Source: Amylolactobacillus amylophilus DSM 20533 = JCM 1125 (lineage in GTDB: Bacteria; Bacillota; Bacilli; Lactobacillales; Lactobacillaceae). Taken from it: 64,000 nucleotides of DNA. The stretch is taken from the NCBI RefSeq assembly GCF_001936335.1, contig NZ_CP018888.1, forward strand, positions 806,001 through 870,000. The letters run 5' to 3'. Made by a program: the position numbers and the translations under genes. Under the pieces are notes generated by a model that worked only from the letters and a program-made list of their open reading frames with translations, did no database searches and had not been told where the DNA came from. Below, in pieces: positions 7,977-17,981 of this stretch (positions within the stretch are counted from its first letter, which is position 1; every line of letters starts with the position of its first letter).

Positions 7977-8810
7977 ATGAAGAAGAATTTGAAGAAGATT
8001 ATTGTCGGATTTGTAGCGGTGGCACTATCACTTGTGGTGACCGCATGTGGTAATAGCAAAACTAGCTCGGCCAACAAAGAAACAACGGTTAAGGTCGGAA
8101 TTATCGGCTCAGATGACCGGGTGTGGAACGACATTGCAAAACGCCTGAAGAAGCAGAACATTAACGTTAAGCTGGTGAAGTTTACTAATTATGATCAACC
8201 AAACCAAGCGCTAGATGCTGGTGATGTTGATCTAAATGCCTACCAACACATTTATTTCCTGGATAACTGGAATGACGCGCATAACACCGATTTAACACCG
8301 ATTGGCAACACGGTGATCGCACCACTCGCTGTTTTCTCACACAAAATTAAGAGCATCAAAGAACTGAACAAGGGCGACGTTGTCACACTGCCAAACGACG
8401 CAACTAACCAGGCACGTGCGCTGCAATTACTAGAAACAGCCGGCCTGATTACACTGAAGAAGGGCGTTAAGTTCCCAACGCCAAACGATGTTGCAACAAA
8501 CAAATCAGGTATAAAACTGAAGCCACTCGATGCATCACAAACTGCCCGTTCACTGGACGATGCAACCGCAGCAATCGTGAATAATGGTGTGGCCCTTGAT
8601 GCGAACCTAAGTTATGATGATGCAATTTACACAGAAAAAATTACGAAAAAATCTGAAATCTGGGTTAATGTGATTGCAGCGCAGAAGAAAGATAAGAACA
8701 ACAAAGTGTACAAGAAGATTGTTGCTGCTTACCAGAATAAGGCTACCGCTAAGGTAATCAAGGATACTTACAAGGGATCAACCATTCCTGCTTGGAACTA
8801 CAAGTTCTAA
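7977..8810 (+). CDS. metQ: Methionine ABC transporter substrate-binding lipoprotein
   Basis: Captures methionine outside the cell and delivers it to MetNP. The 277 residues begin with a basic/hydrophobic signal and a lipobox ending in TACGN (Cys near residue 24). The body is NlpA family: VKVGIIGSDDRVWNDI at the start of the mature domain, the DAGDVDLNAYQHIYFLDNWN stretch, and VALDANLSY near the C-terminus. GGAGG lies 9 bases before the ATG. First gene of metQ-metN-metP, controlled by the Met T-box just upstream. A gap of 98 bases separates it from metN. Confidence 0.93.
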   Translation: MKKNLKKIIVGFVAVALSLVVTACGNSKTSSANKETTVKVGIIGSDDRVWNDIAKRLKKQNINVKLVKFTNYDQPNQALDAGDVDLNAYQHIYFLDNWNDAHNTDLTPIGNTVIAPLAVFSHKIKSIKELNKGDVVTLPNDATNQARALQLLETAGLITLKKGVKFPTPNDVATNKSGIKLKPLDASQTARSLDDATAAIVNNGVALDANLSYDDAIYTEKITKKSEIWVNVIAAQKKDKNNKVYKKIVAAYQNKATAKVIKDTYKGSTIPAWNYKF

Positions 8811-8908
8811 TTGTCATTATTGACTATTTATACATAGGAAGAAAAACGCTAAAATTAGACAGTATGCATGAAGCAGAACCGGTAACACAGAAAGATTGAG
8901 GTGCGATT

Positions 8909-9976
8909 TTGGGAGAACCAATTATTAAACTAGACGATATTGTCGTTGACTTTACGACGAAAGACCACGACTTAGTGGCAGTGAACCACGTAGATTTAAC
9001 GGTCGACAAGGGCGATATCTATGGCATTGTTGGCTATTCTGGCGCAGGTAAAAGTACGCTTGTGCGTGTCATCAATCTTCTGCAACGGCCAACCAGCGGC
9101 TCCGTGCACGTCAATGGGCAAGATATTCTGAGTCTGAAGGATGCGGAGCTACGCCAGGCCAGGAAGAAGATCGGCATGATTTTCCAACACTTCAACCTGC
9201 TAAATTCGTTAACCATCGAGCAAAATGTTGCATTTCCCCTCAGAACCAGCAAGCTGACTAAGGCTGAGAAGAAGCAAAAGGTCGACGAACTACTGGAACT
9301 AGTGGGACTGGCCGATAAGAAGGATAGCTATCCAAGACAATTATCCGGTGGTCAGAAGCAGCGAGTGGGAATTGCCAGGGCGCTCGCTAACGGTCCAGAT
9401 ATCTTGATTTCGGATGAGGCGACCAGTGCCCTTGATCCCAAAACAACGGAAGCAATTCTGAATCTCCTTAGGGATATTAATGAGAAGCTGGGATTAACTA
9501 TCGTCTTAATCACGCACCAGATGGAAGCCGTGAAACAGGTCTGCAACCGCATTGCCGTGATGGATACTGGGAAGGTAATTGAACGGGGCGAAATTCTCGA
9601 TATATTCTCTAAGCCTAAACAACCGTTGACGAAGGCCTTTATCGACACGACGACGCGGCTCGATGCAACGCTTAAGGTAATCTATCAGCAAGAAAATGTG
9701 CGAAATTTACCAGCTAGCGACAAGTTGATCAAGCTGTCATATGTTGGGGCATCAACGGATGAACCGTTGATTTCCACTCTGTACGAGAAGTTCAACGTTT
9801 CGGCTAACATTCTTTACGGCAATATCGAGATACTACGCGGTACACCATTGGGCAACCTCATCGTGATTTTGACCGGAGCGGCGGCAGATACTGATGCTGC
9901 TTTGGCATTCATCAACGAACAAGACGTGCAAGTGACCGAGCTTGATCCAAATACTCAAAGTGAGGTGATTGACTAA
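8909..9976 (+). CDS. metN: Methionine ABC transporter ATP-binding protein
   Basis: ATPase of the methionine importer. Walker [10 protein letters not shown] (about residues 42-50), Q-loop FQHFNLL, signature LSGGQKQR (about 145-152) and Walker [14 protein letters not shown] are all intact. Residues about 265-350 form the NIL regulatory domain that binds methionine and inhibits transport when the cell is replete. TTG start at 8909 with GAGGTG 6 bases upstream. The stop overlaps the metP start by one base (TAATG). Confidence 0.93.
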   Translation: MGEPIIKLDDIVVDFTTKDHDLVAVNHVDLTVDKGDIYGIVGYSGAGKSTLVRVINLLQRPTSGSVHVNGQDILSLKDAELRQARKKIGMIFQHFNLLNSLTIEQNVAFPLRTSKLTKAEKKQKVDELLELVGLADKKDSYPRQLSGGQKQRVGIARALANGPDILISDEATSALDPKTTEAILNLLRDINEKLGLTIVLITHQMEAVKQVCNRIAVMDTGKVIERGEILDIFSKPKQPLTKAFIDTTTRLDATLKVIYQQENVRNLPASDKLIKLSYVGASTDEPLISTLYEKFNVSANILYGNIEILRGTPLGNLIVILTGAAADTDAALAFINEQDVQVTELDPNTQSEVID

Positions 9977-10662
9977 TGGATTTCATTACTAAATATATGC
10001 CCAACGTGGTCGCTAACTGGGAAGGCGAATATGGCTTCGTTGGTGCCATTCAACAGACACTTTATATGACGTTTATTAGCGCAATTGTCTCCAGTATTCT
10101 AGGGTTGGCAGTTGGTTTGCTTGTAGTGGTCACTGATCAAGACGGAATCGCACCCAATAAAGTTGTTTATAGCATCACCGATAAGCTAATTAACCTTTTT
10201 CGGTCAATCCCGTTCATTATTTTATTGGCGGTAATTGGGCCAATAACGAAATTCATCGTGGGTACGACAATTGGTGAAAACGGGGCGCTTGTGCCGCTCA
10301 TCGTGGGCTGTTTCCCGTTCTATGCGCGCCAGGTGCAAAATGCTTTGGTGCAGGTTGATCCAGGTGTGATCGAGGCTGCTAAGGCAATGGGTGAAACGAA
10401 CCTGGGAATCGTCTTCCATGTTTATCTGAAGGAAGGACTCCCCGATCTGATTAGAGCGAGTGTCTTAACCGTTATCAGTTTGATTGGTTTGACAGCAATG
10501 GCCGGTGCCGTTGGTGCTGGCGGACTTGGTAGTCTTGCAATCAACGTTGGCTATCAGCGCTTTCAGAACGACGTGACCATTCTGGCAACGATTTTCGTCC
10601 TCATCCTGGTTTTCGTGGTCCAAGCGATTGGCGATATAATCACACGCAAAGTAACACATTAA
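9976..10662 (+). CDS. metP: Methionine ABC transporter permease
   Basis: Membrane channel subunit (MetI/MetP), 228 residues with five hydrophobic segments. The EAA coupling motif is EAAKAMGETNLGIVFHVYLK (about residues 135-154). The pattern FRSIPFIILL and the AMAGAVGAGGLGSLA stretch are characteristic of MetI. Translationally coupled to metN. A terminator follows, closing the operon. Confidence 0.93.
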   Translation: MDFITKYMPNVVANWEGEYGFVGAIQQTLYMTFISAIVSSILGLAVGLLVVVTDQDGIAPNKVVYSITDKLINLFRSIPFIILLAVIGPITKFIVGTTIGENGALVPLIVGCFPFYARQVQNALVQVDPGVIEAAKAMGETNLGIVFHVYLKEGLPDLIRASVLTVISLIGLTAMAGAVGAGGLGSLAINVGYQRFQNDVTILATIFVLILVFVVQAIGDIITRKVTH

Positions 10663-10670
10663 GAGTTAGA

Positions 10671-10697
10671 AAAAGCATCCGTGAGGATGCTTTTTTA
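10671..10697. terminator. Bidirectional terminator between metP and pgmB
   Basis: The 10-bp stem AAAAGCATCC/GGATGCTTTT with GTGA loop is followed by T on both strands, so it can end both the met operon and the minus-strand maltose operon. Confidence 0.85.
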
Positions 10698-10737
10698 ATG
10701 CCATAATTTAACTCAATATTGATGTACCTACACAAAA

Positions 10738-11412
10738 TTAATGAAGCGATTTTAATTTTGCCTCAATTGAAGTCAGCGATAGTTCCGCAGTATTATCGAA
10801 GTGAATCTGAGCTTGGAATGCCTCAGGACCAATTCCAAGTGAGGTCTCTCCCGCTGCGTGAATGCTAGCTACCCCAGCAGAAGAATCTTCGACACCAATC
10901 ACTTGTGCTGGTTGAAGCTCTAATATTTGGGCTGCTTCTAAAAATATATCAGGAGCTGGCTTACCTGCAGAGACTTTCGCAGGATCAACGATTCCAGTAA
11001 AGAAATCTGCGATTCCAAGTCTAGCGATAATTGCTGGTGCATTTCTTGACGCGGATGCCACACTCATGGGGAACCCATGTTGCTTTAGTTCTACAAGGAG
11101 CTGATAAATTCCTGGCAAGACGTCCTTTGGAGTGAGGGTCGTGATATATTCATTGTATATTTGGTTCTTTTCCTGCATTAGTTGGTTAATTTCAGCGGCT
11201 GTGAACTCATCGTATCTGTGAACGGAGTTTAGGATAAGCGCGATACTAGCGGCGCGATCAATTCCTTTGATACCGGCTTCTAATCGTTCAGTCCAAGGAA
11301 TAGCTAACTTGAGTGCGATTTGCTGCCATGCCTGTGAATGAAAACGTGCGGTATCCGCAAGAACACCATCTAAATCAAACGCGAATCCTTTGATATCTGT
11401 AATTTGGGGCAT
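10738..11412 (-). CDS. pgmB: Beta-phosphoglucomutase
   Basis: Converts beta-glucose-1-phosphate to glucose-6-phosphate, completing maltose phosphorolysis. HAD-superfamily motif I FDLDGVLADT (about residues 12-21) carries the nucleophile and acid/base aspartates. Also seen are GIKGIDRAAS of the cap domain, SVASASRNAP (motif II Ser), the PAKVSAGKPAPDIF lysine motif and VIGVEDSSAGV (motif III/IV acids). 224 residues, the family norm. GAGGAGAA precedes the ATG. Last gene of the minus-strand maltodextrin operon, 21 bases after the LacI regulator, as expected next to a maltose phosphorylase. Confidence 0.93.
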   Translation of the reverse strand: MPQITDIKGFAFDLDGVLADTARFHSQAWQQIALKLAIPWTERLEAGIKGIDRAASIALILNSVHRYDEFTAAEINQLMQEKNQIYNEYITTLTPKDVLPGIYQLLVELKQHGFPMSVASASRNAPAIIARLGIADFFTGIVDPAKVSAGKPAPDIFLEAAQILELQPAQVIGVEDSSAGVASIHAAGETSLGIGPEAFQAQIHFDNTAELSLTSIEAKLKSLH

Positions 11413-11433
11413 TTATTTCTCCTCTCATGATTT

Positions 11434-12432
11434 TTAACGTTTTTTCCGATCTATTACTGATTCTCTCTCAATTAGTTTAAACGGCACCAGAATCGAGTTG
11501 CTCATTGAAGGCTCAACAAGCTGTTTAACAGCCATCTCACCCAGTTCTGCCACGTTCACATCAAAGCTTGATAGGTAGGGGTGAATAACTTGGGCAAAAG
11601 GCGAGTTGTTGCAGCTTAGTAGTGATAAGTCCTCTGGAATATTGAGGCCTGTTTCATTAATCGCTTGCATTAGATGTAGGGCGAAAATATCATCTACAGC
11701 AATTATTGCGTCCGGCTTCAACTCCTTAAGTGTATTGATAAAGAGTGGTGCCTTCTCATCTGTATCTAGTAAGAAAATGGGGGGAGCGACGACGTGATGT
11801 TTAAACATTGCCTCCTGGTAGCCTAGGAAGCGGTCTAAGATAAGGATTGGCTCCGTACTATTAGTTACGAAAAGAATTGTTTGATGTCCACGTTCAAGTA
11901 GGTACTCGGTTGATTGGACACCCAGAAGATGGTTATCAGTATCAACGGTTTTAACTGGATCGCTTGGTTGCTTACGTGAGCCAATAACTGTAACCTGTTG
12001 GTCGTTGTCTAGTAAATAGTCATAGACAGGATCGTCCTGTTCTGAGTACAACATGATAAAGCGTGTCGCTTGGCCACGATTGATTAATAATTTCACGCTC
12101 GTTAAGATTTCCTCATACGAGTCACCTGTGGCTGTGTTTACTGTATAAAGTTTCTTTTGTGAAATCCTATTAATTGAAGCTAGTGCGCCAATATAAAAAG
12201 GGTTACTCATCTGGTATTTATCCGCCATTGGTGGAAAGACAACACCGATACTTTGTGCATTGGGATTACTCAATGATCTCGCAGCCAGGTTTGGTGTGTA
12301 ATCAAGCTTCTTCATGGCATTGTGAACTTTTTTCTTTGTTGCCTCTGAGATATCTGGGTTATCGTTCACAACTCTCGATACGGTTGAAGCAGATACTCCT
12401 GCGTAAATAGCGACATCTTTAATAGTTACCAC
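11434..12432 (-). CDS. malR: LacI-family maltose-operon regulator
   Basis: DNA-binding regulator, probably repressing the maltodextrin genes until maltose-type sugars are present. The N-terminal helix-turn-helix TIKDVAIYAGVSASTVSRVV with the NPDISEATKKKV hinge helix is followed by a periplasmic-binding-like sensor domain. 332 residues. Start is GTG at 12432; the ATG four bases upstream runs at once into a stop, and AAAGGATG supports the GTG. It lies inside the operon it should control. Two near-palindromic LacI-type sites in the divergent region (19780-19793 and 20060-20073) are the likely operators. Confidence 0.88.
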   Translation of the reverse strand: MVTIKDVAIYAGVSASTVSRVVNDNPDISEATKKKVHNAMKKLDYTPNLAARSLSNPNAQSIGVVFPPMADKYQMSNPFYIGALASINRISQKKLYTVNTATGDSYEEILTSVKLLINRGQATRFIMLYSEQDDPVYDYLLDNDQQVTVIGSRKQPSDPVKTVDTDNHLLGVQSTEYLLERGHQTILFVTNSTEPILILDRFLGYQEAMFKHHVVAPPIFLLDTDEKAPLFINTLKELKPDAIIAVDDIFALHLMQAINETGLNIPEDLSLLSCNNSPFAQVIHPYLSSFDVNVAELGEMAVKQLVEPSMSNSILVPFKLIERESVIDRKKR

Positions 12433-12454
12433 ATGACCACATCCTTTGACGATT

Positions 12455-14722
12455 TTATTTTAGACTAACTTTAATAGTATCAGTTAAATCAATATTTTTA
12501 TCATACAATTTTATTGGTAAAGTTTCACCAACAACCAATTTTATTGTGACTATTGAGGAAACAATAACCTGAAGGGTGCGACCGCGGTAGTTAATGTGGA
12601 AACTATAACTAGACCAGTTATGCGGTAGGAATGGTGCGAATGAAAGTTCACCATTCCAAGTACGCATACCAGCAAATCCTTGGACGATGGTAAGCCAAGT
12701 ACCAGTCATTGACGTGATGTGGAGTCCATCATCCGTATCGTGGTTATAATTATCTAAGTCCAGTCGTGCTGTTCGATTATACATCTCAATAGCTTTATCG
12801 TATTCACCTATCTCTGATGCGATAATTGAATGAATTGATGGCGACAATGACGATTCGTGAACTGTCAACGGTTCATAAAAATCAAAGTTTCTTTTCTTTT
12901 CTTCAAATGAGAATTGATCACCGAAGAAATAAATACCTTGAAGAACGTCGGCTTGCTTAATAAAGGGCGAACGAAGTATTTTGTCCCAAGACCAATGCTG
13001 ATTTAATGGGAGATCTTTACTAGGTAATGAGGTGACTGGTCGAATGTCTTTATCAAGGAAAGTATCGTGTTGAACAAAAATACCTAACTCTGAATCAGCC
13101 GGGAGATACATGTGTTCAATAATATCTTGCCATTTTGCTAATTCCTTTGAAGAGACATCTACCGAACTCTGCGCACCATATGTCTCGTATGCGTGCTTTG
13201 TATATGTCAGTACCCAACGTGCCAGATAGTTGGTATACCAGTTATTGTTGACGTTATTTTCGTATTCATTAGGACCTGTTACACCATGAATCATGTATTG
13301 CTTCTTGCGTTTTGAATAATGAACCCTGTCTGCCCAGAAACGACTAATTTCGACCAGAACCTCCAGTCCCTCTTTAGCTAAATAGCTATCGTCGCCGGTA
13401 TAGTTCGTATAGTTATAAATTGCGTAAGCCATTGCACCGTTACGATGGATCTCTTCAAACGTAATTTCCCATTCATTATGACTCTCGATTCCGTTGAAGG
13501 TGACCATTGGGTAGAGCGCTCCGGCCAGCCCTTGCTCAGCTGCATTATGCTTTGCCTGAGGTAATTGGAGATAGCGGTATAGTAAGAGATTTCTAGTCAC
13601 TTTGGGCTCTGACACACCAAGGTAGAATGGTACAGCATAGGCCTCGGTGTCCCAATAAGTAGCACCACCGTATTTCTCTCCGGTGAATCCTTTTGGTCCA
13701 ATATTTAAGCGGGAATCTTCACCATAATACGTTGAGAAAAGTTCGAACAAATTAAACCTAATACTTTGTTGTGCCGCATCATCACCATTAATTTCAATAT
13801 CCGCAGTAGCCCACCGTTTGAGCCAAGCTGCTGTCTGTTCTTGTTCAAGGTCAGCAAAATTATTAGCGGTGTCGGCAAGTATCTTTTTTGCTGTTGTTTG
13901 GTGCTCAGAATCTGGTATGTTACGACTAGTGACGATTACTGTCCGCTTCAATAGGCTGGCGTTCGTACCTTCTTGTAAAGAGAATTCTCTTGTGTCGCTT
14001 AGTAGTAAATCATTGACCTTTTTTAGTTGTGGTGAAGCATTAACGGTTAGTTGCAAGTCTGTCAGAGCAGAGACAGTAAATCTTTCAGTGCCAAATGGGT
14101 TTGCCTTGGTTTTCAGAGAAAGAAAGAGTGCGTTCTGCTCGATTGTGCTGGTGATTGGTTCCCAGAAAGTCTCCTCATAATTTGTATCTTGGTTAGTGAT
14201 GGTCCCATCAAGTTGGCTTTCTACCGTAATCGTACTATTGCCAGCTATTTGCTCAAACTCAATTTGTTGTACAGCTAGCTCTTTGGTTTTAATTGACAAG
14301 AAACGCGAGAAGTTAATCCTGGTTTTAGTGTCGGAGAGCACAACAGTATAACTACGAGTCAAAATACCGTTTTTCATATTTAGTTGTTGATAGTAGTCTT
14401 CGTAAGGTGTGGTGGCGAGATCGATCGCGTGTCCATCAATTGTAATTTTGACACTGATGAAATCAACTGCATTAATTACTTTACCGAAGTACTTTGGATA
14501 GCCGTTTTTCCACCAACCAACACGCGTCTTATCTGGAAACCAAACGCCAGCGATATATGTTCCCTTCAGACTTTTGCCTGAGTATCCTTCCTCGAAATTT
14601 CCGCGCATGCCCATGTAACCATTGCCAATCGAAGTGAGTGACTCCGTGACCAGGTTGGTAGTGTCATTAAACTTGTGGGTCGCAAGTGCCCAGGGATGTA
14701 TTTCAAAATATGATTGTTTCAT
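12455..14722 (-). CDS. mapA: Maltose phosphorylase, glycoside hydrolase family 65
   Basis: Cleaves maltose with inorganic phosphate to glucose and beta-glucose-1-phosphate, saving ATP. The 755 residues match the family length. The catalytic acid lies in [20 protein letters not shown], Glu at about residue 486, close to the known Glu of Lactobacillus maltose phosphorylase. Upstream are [20 protein letters not shown] and [13 protein letters not shown], phosphate/sugar-site stretches of GH65, and the C-terminus has the [16 protein letters not shown] cap. Trehalose or kojibiose phosphorylase are close relatives, but the adjoining pgmB and maltodextrin enzymes favour maltose. The gene sits between an alpha-glucosidase and malR with only a few bases on either side. 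Confidence 0.9.
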   Translation of the reverse strand: MKQSYFEIHPWALATHKFNDTTNLVTESLTSIGNGYMGMRGNFEEGYSGKSLKGTYIAGVWFPDKTRVGWWKNGYPKYFGKVINAVDFISVKITIDGHAIDLATTPYEDYYQQLNMKNGILTRSYTVVLSDTKTRINFSRFLSIKTKELAVQQIEFEQIAGNSTITVESQLDGTITNQDTNYEETFWEPITSTIEQNALFLSLKTKANPFGTERFTVSALTDLQLTVNASPQLKKVNDLLLSDTREFSLQEGTNASLLKRTVIVTSRNIPDSEHQTTAKKILADTANNFADLEQEQTAAWLKRWATADIEINGDDAAQQSIRFNLFELFSTYYGEDSRLNIGPKGFTGEKYGGATYWDTEAYAVPFYLGVSEPKVTRNLLLYRYLQLPQAKHNAAEQGLAGALYPMVTFNGIESHNEWEITFEEIHRNGAMAYAIYNYTNYTGDDSYLAKEGLEVLVEISRFWADRVHYSKRKKQYMIHGVTGPNEYENNVNNNWYTNYLARWVLTYTKHAYETYGAQSSVDVSSKELAKWQDIIEHMYLPADSELGIFVQHDTFLDKDIRPVTSLPSKDLPLNQHWSWDKILRSPFIKQADVLQGIYFFGDQFSFEEKKRNFDFYEPLTVHESSLSPSIHSIIASEIGEYDKAIEMYNRTARLDLDNYNHDTDDGLHITSMTGTWLTIVQGFAGMRTWNGELSFAPFLPHNWSSYSFHINYRGRTLQVIVSSIVTIKLVVGETLPIKLYDKNIDLTDTIKVSLK

Positions 14723-14725
14723 TGC

Positions 14726-16345
14726 TTATCCTTTCTGAATCACAAGGCCGGTCCCGGGCCTGATTGTAGTTGTAATTGTGTTTTGATCTGTACTAAGTAA
14801 GACGGCTCCACCTTCGTAATTAGTGCTAATTTGCGGTGGTATACTAGCATTCCTATCCGAAAGATTGGCAATTACTAAATAACTATTGTGTGGGCCTGTA
14901 CGTTCGAAGATAAACTGGCCTGGATAGGCCGTAAAGATATTTATTTGGCCAATACCGAAAGCCGGATCACTTTTCTTTAGCTGGATGAGTTTTTTATAGA
15001 AGCTAAGAACGGAATCGGGATTGGCTTTCTCCTGTGCAATATTTAGGTGGGACCAATTAGGATTAATTGGTAACCAGGGATCACCGATTGAGAAACCGGC
15101 ATTTTTTGTGTTGTCCCACTGCATGGGGGTTCGGGAATTGTCTCTAGATAACCGACCAATTCTGTTCAGGGCCTGTTTTGAGTTAATGCCTGCTTTCAAT
15201 GCTTCGTGATACTGTAATTTGGCATCGACTGCATCAAATTGTTCAATAGCTGCAAACGGAAAATTAGTCATACCAATTTCTTGACCTTGATAAATAAATG
15301 GAGTCCCGCGAAGAAGTAAGTAGGAAAGAGCTAGTGTTTTAATTGCCGACGGACTTGTTGTGTTGAAGATCGTTGCGGCACGTGGATTATCGTGATTCTC
15401 AATGTAAAGGGCGTTCCACCCGTGTGTCAGTTGATCCCTCTGCCAACGATAGATGACATCTTGGTATCTAGGTATGTCGATTACTTCATGGCCTTTGCTG
15501 CCGGTCTTTAGATTATGTTCTAGTTCAAAAATCATGTTGATATAGCCTTTTTCGCCCGTCCACTCTGGCGCCTTCTTGCTAGAAACGCCACTTGCTTCGC
15601 CAACTGTTAGAATATGGTACTCGTCAAATATTTCCTTCAGTTCTGACATATATTGTTCGATACCAGGTACATTCATGAAGTTACGCCATTTATCGTCTTT
15701 ATCCATGGGAACTGCCCAGTTCTTTTTCTGAATGTGGCTAATTGCATCTAACCTGAATCCGTCTAGTCCTAAGTTAAGCCAAAAGCGAATCATCTCGTAG
15801 ATTTCGGTGCGCATCTTAGCGTTCTTCCAATTTAGGTCTGGTTGTTGCTTAGCAAAAATGTGAAGGTAAGACTGTTTGAGGTGTGGTACGTATTCCCAAG
15901 CAGATGTGCCAAAAAATGACTCCCAATTATTGGGCGGTGCTTCTTCGGTACTGTCTGCAAATAGGTAGTAGTCATGATACGGATTATCTTTGCCTTTTAA
16001 AGCTTCTACAAACCACGGATGCTGGTCACTTGTGTGGTTGACCACTAAATCGAAAAGCACCTTAATATGACGCTGATGACAGGCAGTGATTAAATCTTGG
16101 ACATCTGCCAAGGTTCCATACTCTGGTTGGATAGCTTCGTAATCGCTGATATCGTAACCGTTATCCACATTTGGTGATTGATAAATGGGGTTAATCCAAA
16201 TGAAATCAATTCCTAATTCAACCAGGTAATCTAAGCGATTAATAATTCCTTTGATGTCGCCAATACCGTCACCATTTGAATCCTGAAAACTTCTTGGATA
16301 TATTTGATAGCCAACGCTATTCTGCCACCATTTTTCTGAATTCAT
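14726..16345 (-). CDS. GH13 alpha-glucosidase, probably alpha-1,4 specific
   Basis: Intracellular GH13 (subfamily 31-like) exo-glucosidase of 539 residues. The four conserved regions are present: DLVVNHTS, GFRLDAISH (nucleophile Asp about residue 200), TVGEASG (acid Glu) and YIENHDNPRA. The residue after the nucleophile is Ala. In this subfamily Ala or Thr there marks alpha-1,4 preference, whereas Val marks alpha-1,6 preference, so I infer it releases glucose from maltose/maltodextrin ends. The stop is only 3 bases from mapA. It is paralogous to the next gene upstream, whose corresponding residue is Val. Confidence 0.88.
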   Translation of the reverse strand: MNSEKWWQNSVGYQIYPRSFQDSNGDGIGDIKGIINRLDYLVELGIDFIWINPIYQSPNVDNGYDISDYEAIQPEYGTLADVQDLITACHQRHIKVLFDLVVNHTSDQHPWFVEALKGKDNPYHDYYLFADSTEEAPPNNWESFFGTSAWEYVPHLKQSYLHIFAKQQPDLNWKNAKMRTEIYEMIRFWLNLGLDGFRLDAISHIQKKNWAVPMDKDDKWRNFMNVPGIEQYMSELKEIFDEYHILTVGEASGVSSKKAPEWTGEKGYINMIFELEHNLKTGSKGHEVIDIPRYQDVIYRWQRDQLTHGWNALYIENHDNPRAATIFNTTSPSAIKTLALSYLLLRGTPFIYQGQEIGMTNFPFAAIEQFDAVDAKLQYHEALKAGINSKQALNRIGRLSRDNSRTPMQWDNTKNAGFSIGDPWLPINPNWSHLNIAQEKANPDSVLSFYKKLIQLKKSDPAFGIGQINIFTAYPGQFIFERTGPHNSYLVIANLSDRNASIPPQISTNYEGGAVLLSTDQNTITTTIRPGTGLVIQKG

Positions 16346-16362
16346 TATGTACCAGCTTTCTA

Positions 16363-17979
16363 TTAAATCTTGATGATGAATGCTTCATATGGAAGTAGAG
16401 TTATATTCGTCAGAGTCGTTAGTGGATGGGCGACATTCTGAATTAATACTTGCTTTATTGCCATATTGGGTAAGTTGAGTTGTTTTTCTGTACCTGTCCA
16501 GTTAACAACTACTAACCATTTTGTTGAATCTAGTGTTCTCGTATATGCAAAAATATCGTCTGAAGTCGCTAAAAGTTCAAATTTTCCGTCGACTAGCACA
16601 GGATTTTGTTTACGCAGCTCAATCAGTTTCTGATACGTATAAAAGACGCTGTCTGGATCTTCCAGTGCTGCTGCGACATTAATAGTCGGGAATTGTGGAT
16701 TTAAAGGTAGCCAAGGTTTTCCGGTTGAAAAACCGCCATTTTGTGTATTGCTCCAAGGTATTGGCCGTCGTGCATTATCACGTGATTTATGATTAATGGC
16801 AGCAATTAATTCTGCAGGTTTCTTACCTTGTAGAATTCCGGCTGCATACATGTTCCGTGCTTCAATATCGTTTACCTCGCTGATATCGTTAACCGGGGTA
16901 TTTGTCAGACCAATTTCTTCGCCCTGGAAGATATATGGAGTACCTTGCATGCCATGAAGTGCGATTGCAAGCATCTTGGCGCTGCGTACACGATATTCTT
17001 GATCATTACCGAATTGTGATACGGCTCGAGGCAAGTCGTGATTATTCCAAAATAAAGAATTCCAGCCATTTTGATAAAGTTGTGTTTGCCATTTAGCAAG
17101 TACCTGCTTTAATTTGGCGTAATCTAGTGGTCTCGTGTGCCACTTTGACTGACCTGGAATCTCGTCAAGTGTGACGTGCTCAAATTGAAAGACCATTGAC
17201 AGTTCGTTGCCGGAGGGATTCGAATAACTTTTGGCAATCTCGGGTGTTGCCCCCCAAGTTTCACCAACAGATAGGAAGTCCTTGCCACTAAAGGTTGCTT
17301 TATTCATCTCTTCAAGATAAGGGTGCAGTTGTGGACCGTTTGATGTAATTATTTGATCTGGTTCTTTACCGATGAGGTCAATCACATCCATGCGAAAGCC
17401 ACCAATTCCCATATCTATCCAAAAATTCATCATTGCATAGATGGAATTGCGCATTTTTTTATTTTGCCAGTTTAAATCTGGCTGTTCCTTTGCGAAAAGA
17501 TGGAGGAAATACTGGCCTGTCTGTGCACTGAACTGCCATGCAGAACCGCTAAAAGTAGACTGGAGATCGTTTGGGATATTGCCATTTTGGCCATCACGCC
17601 AGATATAGAAATCCCTAAATTTACTGTCCTTTGATTGGATAGCATTAACAAACCAGGCATGTTGGTCACTTGTATGATTAACAACTAAATCCATGATAAT
17701 TTTGATATTGCGGCGATCAGCCTCAGCAATCAGTCGCTTCATGTCGTCCATTGTGCCGTAATCGGGATTGATACCCTGATAATCGCTAATATCATACCCG
17801 TTATCGACCTGCGGACTCGTGTATACCGGTGAGAGCCAGATACCGCCTATTCCTAGTTTTTCCAGATAGTCAAGTTTAGAAATAATACCGTGAATATCAC
17901 CGATACCGTCGCCATTGCTATCTTGGAAACTTTTAGGATAAACTTGATAAATAACTTTATTATGCCACCACTGTGCCAT
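16363..17979 (-). CDS. GH13 oligo-1,6-glucosidase / glucan 1,6-alpha-glucosidase
   Basis: Second GH13_31-like enzyme, 538 residues. Regions: DLVVNHTS, GFRMDVIDL (nucleophile Asp about residue 198 followed by Val), SVGETWGA and FWNNHDLPRA. The Val after the nucleophile and the WNNHDLPR form of region IV resemble DexB and oligo-1,6-glucosidases, so alpha-1,6 branches (isomaltose, panose) are the likely substrate. Trehalose-6-phosphate hydrolase is a relative, but the transporter here is an ABC, not a PTS. Stop lies 17 bases from the following alpha-1,4 enzyme. Confidence 0.87.
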   Translation of the reverse strand: MAQWWHNKVIYQVYPKSFQDSNGDGIGDIHGIISKLDYLEKLGIGGIWLSPVYTSPQVDNGYDISDYQGINPDYGTMDDMKRLIAEADRRNIKIIMDLVVNHTSDQHAWFVNAIQSKDSKFRDFYIWRDGQNGNIPNDLQSTFSGSAWQFSAQTGQYFLHLFAKEQPDLNWQNKKMRNSIYAMMNFWIDMGIGGFRMDVIDLIGKEPDQIITSNGPQLHPYLEEMNKATFSGKDFLSVGETWGATPEIAKSYSNPSGNELSMVFQFEHVTLDEIPGQSKWHTRPLDYAKLKQVLAKWQTQLYQNGWNSLFWNNHDLPRAVSQFGNDQEYRVRSAKMLAIALHGMQGTPYIFQGEEIGLTNTPVNDISEVNDIEARNMYAAGILQGKKPAELIAAINHKSRDNARRPIPWSNTQNGGFSTGKPWLPLNPQFPTINVAAALEDPDSVFYTYQKLIELRKQNPVLVDGKFELLATSDDIFAYTRTLDSTKWLVVVNWTGTEKQLNLPNMAIKQVLIQNVAHPLTTLTNITLLPYEAFIIKI

Positions 17980-17981
17980 GG

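Noticed and set aside
13818-14278. Plus-strand frames of 120 and 75 codons
   Set aside because: Antisense to maltose phosphorylase, without ribosome sites or family features.
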